From an uncultured Clostridia bacterium (GTDB lineage Bacteria; Bacillota; Clostridia; TANB77; CAG-508): a DNA stretch of 37,568 bases. Both the position numbers and the translations under genes were made by a program. Position 1 is the stretch's first letter, and each line of letters begins with the position of its first letter. Location: positions 1 to 37,568 of the forward strand of contig CAKPNJ010000011.1 of NCBI GenBank assembly GCA_934168365.1, read 5' to 3'. The notes under the pieces are model-generated. The model was not told the origin of the DNA. It saw nothing but the letters and a program-made list of their open reading frames with translations, and did no database searches. Positions 8,889 to 14,921 of this stretch are shown here, piece by piece.

Positions 8889-9395
8889 TTATTCTTTTAC
8901 TTCGTCAACTTTTTCTTCGCTAACTGTATCTGTAACTTCTTCTACAACTGGAGTTTCTGTTTCAACAGCTGGAGCTTCTTCTGGAGCAACTTCAACTGGA
9001 ACTTCTTCAGCTAATTCTTCTTTTACAGTAATTTCTTTGTTTTCAATTCTAGCACCTGTATTTTCTTTTGTCTTAGCAGCTTTACCAACTCTGTCTCTTA
9101 AGTAGTATAGTTTTGCTCTTCTAGCTTTACCAACTCTTACTACTTCAACTTTTTCTACTAATGGTGAATGTACTAAGAATGTTTTTTCAACACCTACACC
9201 ATAAGAAATTTTTCTTACTGTGAAAGATGCATTTACTCCTCCGTTTTGTTTTTTAATGATAATTCCTTCAAATACTTGAATTCTTTCTCTATTACCTTCT
9301 TTAATTTTTTGATGTACTTTAACTGTATCACCAACTTTTAAATCTGGTATCTTGTTTTTTAATTGCTCGTGTTCAATTGATTTTACGATATCCAT
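8889..9395 (-). CDS. rplS: Large ribosomal subunit protein L19 with long acidic C-terminal extension
   Basis: L19 lies at the 30S-50S interface. The core is complete in about residues 1-113: LKVGDTVKVHQKIKEGNRERIQVFEGIII, then VRKISYGVGVEKTFLVHSP and RRAKLYYLRDR. Family members usually end near residue 115. Here about 50 more residues follow, composed almost only of Glu, Val, Thr, Pro and Ala (for example EELAEEVPVEVAPEEAP), ending KVDEVKE. The tail is strongly acidic, low-complexity and probably disordered. AAAGGAGG precedes the ATG. It is the last gene of its operon. Confidence 0.96.
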   Translation of the reverse strand: MDIVKSIEHEQLKNKIPDLKVGDTVKVHQKIKEGNRERIQVFEGIIIKKQNGGVNASFTVRKISYGVGVEKTFLVHSPLVEKVEVVRVGKARRAKLYYLRDRVGKAAKTKENTGARIENKEITVKEELAEEVPVEVAPEEAPAVETETPVVEEVTDTVSEEKVDEVKE

Positions 9396-9419
9396 AACTT
9401 TGAATATCCTCCTTTCTTT

Positions 9420-10085
9420 TTATTTTAATAAATCTGGTCTTTTTTGTTTTGTTATCTCGAGAGATTTTTGTTCTCTCCATTTTCTTATATTTTCATGATG
9501 TCCAGATAATAACACCTCTGGAACCTTTTGTCCGTGGAATTCTTCTGGTCTTGTGTATTGTGGATATTCTAAAAGGTTATTTGTAAAAGACTCTTCTTGT
9601 GTAGATTCTTGTTTTAATACCCCTTGTATATATCTACTAACACTGTCTACTAACACCATTGCTGGTATTTCTCCACCTGTTAGCACATAATCTCCAATTG
9701 ATATTTCTTCATCTACAATTTCGTCTATAACTCTTTGATCTATTCCTTCATAATGTCCACATAATAAAATTAAATGTTCTTGTTTAGAAAGTTCTAAGAC
9801 TTTTTCTTGATTTAGCACTTTTCCTTTAGGTGATAAATATATGACTTTTGCATTCTCTTTATTTTGTATTGAAGAATATGCATCATATACTGCGTCTGGC
9901 ATCATTACCATTCCTGCTCCACCACCATATGGTGTATCGTCTACTTTTTTGTGTTTATCTTTAGAAAAATCTCTAATGTTAATTAAATTTATTTGTATTA
10001 ACTGCTTTTCAATTGCTTTTCCAATAACGCTTCGCTTAACTGCTTCAAACATTTCTGGAAAAAGAGTTAATATATCAAATTTCAT
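9420..10085 (-). CDS. trmD: tRNA (guanine-37-N1)-methyltransferase TrmD
   Basis: SPOUT-class dimeric enzyme that methylates G37 next to the anticodon and prevents +1 frameshifting. MKFDILTLFPEMF opens the protein. The deep-knot SAM site is seen as LLCGHYEGIDQRV and EEISIGDYVLTGGEIPAM (about residues 112-147). The C terminus PEVLLSGHHENIRKWR carries the tRNA-binding segment. 221 residues is short-normal. GAAAGGAAAA precedes the ATG. It sits 13 bp after rimM and before rplS, the usual order. Confidence 0.97.
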   Translation of the reverse strand: MKFDILTLFPEMFEAVKRSVIGKAIEKQLIQINLINIRDFSKDKHKKVDDTPYGGGAGMVMMPDAVYDAYSSIQNKENAKVIYLSPKGKVLNQEKVLELSKQEHLILLCGHYEGIDQRVIDEIVDEEISIGDYVLTGGEIPAMVLVDSVSRYIQGVLKQESTQEESFTNNLLEYPQYTRPEEFHGQKVPEVLLSGHHENIRKWREQKSLEITKQKRPDLLK

Positions 10086-10098
10086 TATTTTTCCTTTC

Positions 10099-10608
10099 TT
10101 AAACTAATCCTTTTATTAAATGAACTATTATTTTTTCTTGCTCTAAATCAATTTGTTTAATTACTTCACCAATTCCAGGTAATAATATTTGTTTTCCATC
10201 TTCTGATTTTATAACATAAATATCATTTGCTCCTGAATTGTATATGTCTTCTACTTTTCCAAGTAATATATCTTCGTCAGTATAAACTGATAGTCCAAGT
10301 AAATCTGCTATAAAATAGGTATCTTCTGGAAGCTTTCTTGCATTTTTTCTTGCTATTTTTATATAGCAACCTCTATACTTTTCAGCTTCTTCAACAGTAT
10401 CAATTCCTTTTAGTTTAAGTAAAATTTGATTTTTACTATATTTTACTTCTTCAATTTGAATGTCTAGTAATTTACCATTTTTTTCTACCAGAATAGATTC
10501 TAGTTCTTCAAATTGAGAAATATCGTCTGTAAAAGGATTTACTTTTACCATACCTTTAATTCCAAAGTGATTTACAATTTGACCTAATTCAAAATATTCT
10601 TGTTTCAT
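10099..10608 (-). CDS. rimM: Ribosome maturation factor RimM
   Basis: Assists assembly of the 30S head near S19. The N-terminal RimM domain (ELGQIVNHFGIKGMVKVNPFTD) and the C-terminal PRC-barrel (TYFIADLLGLSVYTDEDILLGKVEDIYNSGANDIYVI) are both present in 169 residues. AGAGGA lies before the ATG. It is tightly spaced between khpA and trmD. Confidence 0.96.
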   Translation of the reverse strand: MKQEYFELGQIVNHFGIKGMVKVNPFTDDISQFEELESILVEKNGKLLDIQIEEVKYSKNQILLKLKGIDTVEEAEKYRGCYIKIARKNARKLPEDTYFIADLLGLSVYTDEDILLGKVEDIYNSGANDIYVIKSEDGKQILLPGIGEVIKQIDLEQEKIIVHLIKGLV

Positions 10609-10617
10609 AATTTTCCT

Positions 10618-10848
10618 CTAATCCACAAATTCAATAATTACCTTTTTGTGTTCTTTGGCAGCTAAAGATTTCATAACAGTACGAATTGCTTTGGCAATTT
10701 TTCCTTGTTTTCCAATTACTTTTCCCATATCTGAGTCTGCTACTTTTACTTCAAATACTGTAGCTCTTTCCTCTTCTCTTGAGTTTATAGTAACTTGTTC
10801 TTTATTGTCTACCAAGTTTAGAATAATGGTTTCTAAAATTTCTTTCAT
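10618..10848 (-). CDS. khpA: KH-domain RNA-binding protein KhpA (YlqC)
   Basis: 76-residue single KH domain with the GxxG-type RNA-binding loop VIGKQGKIAKAIRTVMKSLA (about residues 44-63). KhpA forms a dimer, often with KhpB, and affects small-RNA regulation, cell-wall growth and division in Gram-positives (family knowledge). The rpsP-khpA-rimM position is conserved. AAGGT precedes the ATG. Confidence 0.93.
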   Translation of the reverse strand: MKEILETIILNLVDNKEQVTINSREEERATVFEVKVADSDMGKVIGKQGKIAKAIRTVMKSLAAKEHKKVIIEFVD

Positions 10849-10873
10849 TTAAGTTTTACCTTCCTTGTGAAAA

Positions 10874-11113
10874 TTATTTTTTAGCTACTCTTTCTACTAA
10901 TTCTTTTACTGAATCTGTTGGTTTTGCACCATTTTTGATCCATGTAGCTAATTTTTCGTTATCTATTACTATTGTAGAAGGTTCTGTCATTGGATCATAT
11001 GAACCAATTTTTTCGATGATTTTTCCATCTCTTGGGCTTTTAGAGTCTGCTACAACTATGTGATAGAATGGAGCTTTTTTAGCACCTTGTCTTTGTAATC
11101 TGATTTTTACCAT
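10874..11113 (-). CDS. rpsP: Small ribosomal subunit protein S16
   Basis: 79 residues, full length. The diagnostic N terminus MVKIRLQRQGAKKAPFYHIV is followed by ADSKSPRDGKIIEKIGSYDP. AGGAGG lies upstream of the ATG. It sits 25 bp before khpA and is separated from ffh by a structured 239-bp gap (11114-11352). Confidence 0.98.
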   Translation of the reverse strand: MVKIRLQRQGAKKAPFYHIVVADSKSPRDGKIIEKIGSYDPMTEPSTIVIDNEKLATWIKNGAKPTDSVKELVERVAKK

Positions 11114-11172
11114 TTGTTTTTCACCTCCTGAAAATTTGTTATTTATATTTTTAAAATTAAAAACTTTTTTTC

Positions 11173-11331
11173 ATAATAATGTTAAAATCGCTGGTCCTTG
11201 GTGTCGAGCTTCCTTCCCTTGAATGTCACAAAAACAAATAAATTTGTTTTTGGACACTATCGGTTGGAACTCTCCAACCGTTACGCTTCGCTCCACCTTA
11301 CGCGGACTGCGCTTTCTTTTAACATTATTAT
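11173..11331. repeat. Structured intergenic element with 15-bp perfect inverted ends, between ffh and rpsP
   Basis: A 159-bp block is bounded by perfect inverted repeats ATAATAATGTTAAAA (11173-11187) and its complement (11317-11331). Inside, further pairing is possible: GGAC/GTCC and GCG/CGC next to the ends, then GCTC/GAGC and CACC/GGTG. Two inner hairpins are CGGTTGGA-ACTC-TCCAACCG (11261-11280) and a long A/T stem around 11225-11257. The interior is visibly richer in G+C than the flanks. No reading frame is credible. It could be a miniature transposable element or a folded RNA processed from the operon transcript. It does not match the 12732-12858 / 27940-28069 pair. Confidence 0.6.
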
Positions 11332-11352
11332 TCTAAATTTTTTATTGAACAT

Positions 11353-12696
11353 TTAAAATTTAAAATTCTTCAAGTCCATACCCTTCATCATCTTTTTCAT
11401 TCCGCCTTTGTTATTTTGCATTTGTTTCATCATTTTTTGTGTCATTTCAAAAGATTTCATAAATTTATTTATTTCTTGTACTGAAGTTCCACTACCTTTT
11501 GCAATTCTTACTCTTCTGCTTCCATTCAGTAGTTTTGGATTTTTTCTTTCAGCTTTTGTCATTGAGCAAATCATTGCTTCTATTCTAACAAATTCTTTAT
11601 CATCTACTTTTACATCTTTTAATTGATTCATTCCAGGAATCATTTTTAATAGAGACGAAAAAGAACCCATTTTTTTAATTTGTCTTAGTTGTGTTAAATA
11701 ATCGTCTAAGTCAAATTCTTTTTTCTTAAGCTGTTTTTCTATTTTTTCAGCTTCTTCTAAGTCAAAACTTTCTTCTGCTTTTTCTATAATTGAAAGCACA
11801 TCACCCATTCCTAAAATTCTTTGTGCCATTCTGTCTGGATGAAATACTTCTATATCACTTAATTTTTCTCCTGTTGCTGCAAATTTAATTGGTCTTCCAG
11901 TAACTTTTTTTACTGATAGTGCAGCACCGCCACGGGTGTCACCATCTAATTTTGTAAGAACAACTCCATCAATACCTAAATTTTCATTAAATGATTTTGC
12001 AACATTTACAGCATCTTGACCTGTCATACTGTCTACTACTAATAAAATTTCATGTGGCTTTACATTTGTTTTTACGTTTTTAAGCTCTTGCATCAGTTCT
12101 TCGTCAATATGTAATCTACCTGCTGTATCTAATATTACCACATCATTTAATTTGCTCATCGCTGTTGACATAGCTTGTTTAGCAATATGTACAACATCTT
12201 TTGATTGTTCGTTTGCAAATACTGGTATGTTAAGTTGAGCTCCAACTACTTGTAATTGCTTAATAGCTGCTGGTCTGTAAACATCACATGCAACTAATAA
12301 TGGCTTTTTACCTTGTTTACGAAGTAAATTTGCAAGTTTTCCTGCTGTAGTTGTTTTACCAGAACCTTGAAGACCTACTAACATAATAACTGTTGGTGGA
12401 TTTGGAGTGAAGTTTATTTTACTTTCTGTTCCTCCTAAAAGTTCTACTAATTCATCTTTTACTATTTTAATAACTTGTTGACCTGGCGTTAATGATTTTA
12501 GTACATCCTGACCTAAAGCCTTCTCCTGAACAGATGCAATAAATTCCTTAACTATCATATAGTTAACATCTGCCTCTAGTAATGCAAGTTTTACTTCTCT
12601 AAGCATTTCTTTTAAATCTGATTCTGTAATTCTTGCCTTACCTCTAAGTCTTTTAGTAATATCTTGAAGTTTTGAACTTAATCCCTCAAAAGCCAT
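11353..12696 (-). CDS. ffh: Signal recognition particle protein Ffh (SRP54)
   Basis: GTPase that binds signal peptides of nascent membrane and secreted proteins and docks with FtsY. The N domain (1-~90) is followed by the G domain with GLQGSGKTTTAGKLA (about 107-121), DVYRPAAIKQL, DTAGRL and TKLDGDTRGG. The Met-rich M domain ends in MTQKMMKQMQNNKGGMKKMM. 447 residues is normal. AAGGGGG lies ahead of the ATG. It follows ylxM across a 160-bp gap filled by a hairpin element. Confidence 0.98.
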   Translation of the reverse strand: MAFEGLSSKLQDITKRLRGKARITESDLKEMLREVKLALLEADVNYMIVKEFIASVQEKALGQDVLKSLTPGQQVIKIVKDELVELLGGTESKINFTPNPPTVIMLVGLQGSGKTTTAGKLANLLRKQGKKPLLVACDVYRPAAIKQLQVVGAQLNIPVFANEQSKDVVHIAKQAMSTAMSKLNDVVILDTAGRLHIDEELMQELKNVKTNVKPHEILLVVDSMTGQDAVNVAKSFNENLGIDGVVLTKLDGDTRGGAALSVKKVTGRPIKFAATGEKLSDIEVFHPDRMAQRILGMGDVLSIIEKAEESFDLEEAEKIEKQLKKKEFDLDDYLTQLRQIKKMGSFSSLLKMIPGMNQLKDVKVDDKEFVRIEAMICSMTKAERKNPKLLNGSRRVRIAKGSGTSVQEINKFMKSFEMTQKMMKQMQNNKGGMKKMMKGMDLKNFKF

Positions 12697-12731
12697 CTGT
12701 TAGCCCCCTTCTTTTTTATTGTATATTCTCT

Positions 12732-12858
12732 AAATTCAAAATAGAATTATTATTTAACGCGGAAGAATTTATTTAAAAAGTAAGGGCGCATACGTTGGTA
12801 TGTAACCGCTTTTTAAATGAATTCTGACAAAGTTAAATGATGATTATCTTTTGAATTT
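12732..12858. repeat. Long hairpin element, copy A (between ylxM and ffh)
   Basis: A ~127-bp imperfect palindrome. The outer arms AAATTCAAAA / TTTTGAATTT (12732-12741 / 12849-12858) continue through ATTTAAC / GTTAAAT (12752-12758 / 12832-12838). An internal loop GCGGAA opposite TGACAAA comes next, then a 16-bp stem GAATTTATTTAAAAAG / CTTTTTAAATGAATTC. The head is AAGGGCGCATACG..GTATGTAACCGC. The head and the internal loop recur at 27940-28069 while the stems differ but still pair. The arm touches the ylxM stop codon (12858-12860). No coding potential. Confidence 0.75.
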
Positions 12859-13205
12859 TATGCTAAGCAACTCAACTCTTCTCGTACATGATTCAAAATT
12901 TTCTCAATTTTTCTATCAGAAGATGTAGTTTCAATTTTGCTTAATTCTTCTAATATTTCTTGAAGCTTACGTTCTTGATTTAATGTCTTTTTCATAAATG
13001 TTAGCTTTTCTTCTAATTCGAAAAGTTTATTTTCCCCCTTTTTTATTATGTCTCTTACTGCCTGTCTTGTTATATTATTATTTTCGGCAATTTCTGAAAG
13101 TGATAAGTCATTATTATAGTAATCATTTATTACTTGATATTGTTTTTCAGTTAGCATTTTCCCATATATTTGGCATAGCATACTTACTTTAACGTTTTTT
13201 TCCAA
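12858..13205 (-). CDS. ylxM: YlxM-family sigma-region-4-like DNA-binding protein, SRP-associated
   Basis: 115 residues. An N-terminal helix-turn-helix of sigma-70 region 4 type (LTEKQYQVINDYYNNDLSLSEIAENNNITRQAVRDII, about residues 18-54) is followed by a charged coiled-coil. YlxM is known to be encoded with ffh and to influence SRP GTPase activity in streptococci. The start is a TTG at 13205, preceded by AGGAG; this gives the family N terminus, and no in-frame ATG precedes residue 9. It is the first gene of the SRP/ribosome operon; I see no convincing promoter box. Confidence 0.9.
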   Translation of the reverse strand: MEKNVKVSMLCQIYGKMLTEKQYQVINDYYNNDLSLSEIAENNNITRQAVRDIIKKGENKLFELEEKLTFMKKTLNQERKLQEILEELSKIETTSSDRKIEKILNHVREELSCLA

Positions 13206-13237
13206 ATGACATCACTCCTTTTTCCTGAGTAATAATT

Positions 13238-13258
13238 ACTTTTCTAGGTTAGAAAAGT
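13238..13258. promoter_or_regulatory. Perfect 9-bp inverted repeat upstream of ylxM
   Basis: ACTTTTCTA-GGT-TAGAAAAGT, about 33-53 bases before the ylxM start. It could be an operator or a leader hairpin of the SRP operon. Function is not shown by the sequence. Confidence 0.4.
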
Positions 13259-13271
13259 TATATGACCATTA

Positions 13272-13290
13272 GGCTCATAACCCGAAGGTC
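13272..13290 (+). other. tRNA-fMet anticodon-arm-like fragment
   Basis: The 19 bases GGCTCATAACCCGAAGGTC match, as far as I recall, the anticodon arm and start of the variable loop of bacterial initiator tRNA. No acceptor, D or T arm surrounds it, so it is not a tRNA gene. It lies between the ylxM start and the terminator of the pilin-flagellin gene. It could be a relic left by recombination or integration, or a chance hairpin (GACC..GGTC flank it). Confidence 0.4.
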
Positions 13291-13296
13291 AAAAAA

Positions 13297-13325
13297 ATAT
13301 TAGCATTATTTTGTAATGCTAATAT
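13297..13325 (-). terminator. Terminator of the pilin-flagellin gene
   Basis: 12-bp perfect stem ATATTAGCATTA / TAATGCTAATAT with a five-base loop. On the minus strand it is followed by seven Ts. It lies 45 bases after the stop at 13370. Confidence 0.85.
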
Positions 13326-13369
13326 ACTTTACACTATTTTTGTTGATTTGTCAAGCTTTTTTGCCTAAT

Positions 13370-14788
13370 TTATGTATTTTCTTTTATTGCTATTTCTAAA
13401 TCTTGTGCCCATTTCTTTTCATTTTGGTCATTTCCTGTATAAAATAATTTTCCATTTATTATAGCAAATTTATCATTTATTACCTCATTTATTTTTGCCT
13501 GTTCTGACCTAATTTTTATATTAAATGCACATCCCAAATCTGATTCTGCAGTTTTATAATTTTCATCTTTTTCTATTTCATTCGCTCTTGTTCCTAAAGC
13601 TGCTCTAGCTTTTGAAATCCTGTCTAATGCTCCTTGTATTTTTTCTAATGCTTTTGCTGCTTTTTGTTCAGTTTTAATTGATATATTATCAAGTCCCATT
13701 TTTGCTATGTCTATTTCGCTTAAATATGGTAAATATCCCTGTAAAAATTTTTTATTAGTTACTTTAGTATGCTTTAATCTTAGTTCTATAACATCTATAA
13801 GTCTATCAATTTCATTTTGTATAAATTGTTTATTACTTTCATCAGCTGTATATCCATTTGCTATTTGAATAGCAACTTCTTGTATTCGTTGTAAAATATC
13901 TGTTATTTCACCAAGTGCACTTTGTGCTGTTATTATAAAATTTAATTCTGTATTTTTTGAATTTGCATACTCTATAGACTGTTCTTCTGTTATGGTTGTT
14001 GTCCCATCTCCAAATATATCAGTTATTATATTGCTAATATTTTCTTTTAATGTATTCATAGAATCAATATTACGTTGTATTGCAGTTTGTTTACTACCTA
14101 ATATGCTTCTTTGCTCAGCAACTTTGTCTATTACTTTTCTAACTTTTTCCCTTGTTTCAGTAGCATTGTTGTAATCTAGTTCTTCATCACCATACAAACT
14201 TTTCCAATTCATGTTTTCTATAGTGATTTGCATACTTCCTTGTTCAAAAGTTTTATCTCCAAATTCTAACAAATAGCTATATGTTCCATTTAATAATTTA
14301 GTATTATCAAATTCTGTATTTTCAGCAATAAAATCAATTTCTTTTCTTATCTGTTCTATTTCAGTTCTTATTGCTTCTTTATCTCCATCAGTACAGTCAT
14401 CTTGAACATAGTTAGTTAAAAGTTGGAGAATTCTTTGAGAATTAGAAGCTATTGTATCTAATCCTCCTTCTGCAGTTCGTATCGTACTAATAGTGTCATT
14501 TGATCTTGTTATTCCCTTTTCTAAAGTTTCAATTTCACTATTTAAAATATCTTTTAATGTATATATATTATCAACTTCTCTTTGCGTCATCAATAATTGT
14601 TTATTATATTCTATTTCTTTATAACTACTTGCTTCCATTTTAAACTTTGCTTCTTGTGCTTTTTTTATAACCCCATCATCTGAAATAACAGAAGTTATAG
14701 TAACACCAGCTAAGGTTAAAAGCACTATAATCGTCACTACTAATGCAATCAGCGTTATTGCTTTTTGATTTGTTATTAACTTTCTCAT
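13370..14788 (-). CDS. Type IV pilin-like protein with two tandem flagellin-like modules
   Basis: 472 residues. Residues 1-35 are a prepilin-like N terminus: a short basic leader (MRKLITNQKA), then the hydrophobic helix ITLIALVVTIIVLLTLAGVT, common in clostridial pilin-like proteins; the usual Glu at +5 is Ala. Module 1 (about 100-169 plus 212-254) resembles the flagellin D1 helices: TAEGGLDTI..ILQLL, then EIEQIRKEIDFIAENTEFDNTKLLNG, and a C-terminal-like helix VIDKVAEQRSILGSKQTAIQ. Module 2 (about 283-352 plus 373-403) repeats this: ALGEITDILQRIQEVAIQIANG, FIQNEIDRLIDVIEL, NKKFLQGY, then ALEKIQGALDRISKARAALG. Flagellin D0 segments are absent. The C-terminal ~35 residues (INGKLFYTGNDQNEKKWAQ) resemble the tail of other clostridial pilin-like proteins. 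It has its own promoter and terminator and no pilus or flagellar gene nearby. Probably an exported filament or surface protein; function unknown. Confidence 0.8.
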   Translation of the reverse strand: MRKLITNQKAITLIALVVTIIVLLTLAGVTITSVISDDGVIKKAQEAKFKMEASSYKEIEYNKQLLMTQREVDNIYTLKDILNSEIETLEKGITRSNDTISTIRTAEGGLDTIASNSQRILQLLTNYVQDDCTDGDKEAIRTEIEQIRKEIDFIAENTEFDNTKLLNGTYSYLLEFGDKTFEQGSMQITIENMNWKSLYGDEELDYNNATETREKVRKVIDKVAEQRSILGSKQTAIQRNIDSMNTLKENISNIITDIFGDGTTTITEEQSIEYANSKNTELNFIITAQSALGEITDILQRIQEVAIQIANGYTADESNKQFIQNEIDRLIDVIELRLKHTKVTNKKFLQGYLPYLSEIDIAKMGLDNISIKTEQKAAKALEKIQGALDRISKARAALGTRANEIEKDENYKTAESDLGCAFNIKIRSEQAKINEVINDKFAIINGKLFYTGNDQNEKKWAQDLEIAIKENT

Positions 14789-14823
14789 TTGAATCCCAAC
14801 CTTTCTTTTGTTCTAATACACAT

Positions 14824-14852
14824 ATTTTAAATCAAGTGATATCAAAAGTCAA
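14824..14852 (-). promoter_or_regulatory. Promoter of the pilin-flagellin gene
   Basis: Minus strand: -35 TTGACT (14847-14852), 17-nt spacer, -10 TAAAAT (14824-14829), about 35 bases before the start codon. It looks like sigma-A rather than a sigma-28 flagellar promoter. Confidence 0.75.
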
Positions 14853-14885
14853 TACATTACTCTTACTTTTTTGTAATCAACATAC

Positions 14886-14917
14886 AAAAAGGATGCTATT
14901 TATATAGCACCCTTTTT
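14886..14917 (-). terminator. Terminator of ppdK
   Basis: Stem AAAAAGGATGCTA / TAGCACCCTTTTT (one mismatch) with a six-base loop, ending in a T run on the minus strand, a few bases after the ppdK stop. Confidence 0.8.
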
Positions 14918-14921
14918 AATT

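Noticed and set aside
11173..11331. SRP RNA gene or a small tRNA-like RNA next to ffh
   Set aside because: The conserved SRP Alu/S-domain tetraloop and symmetric loop sequences are not recognisable, and no tRNA cloverleaf fits. I keep it only as a structured element.
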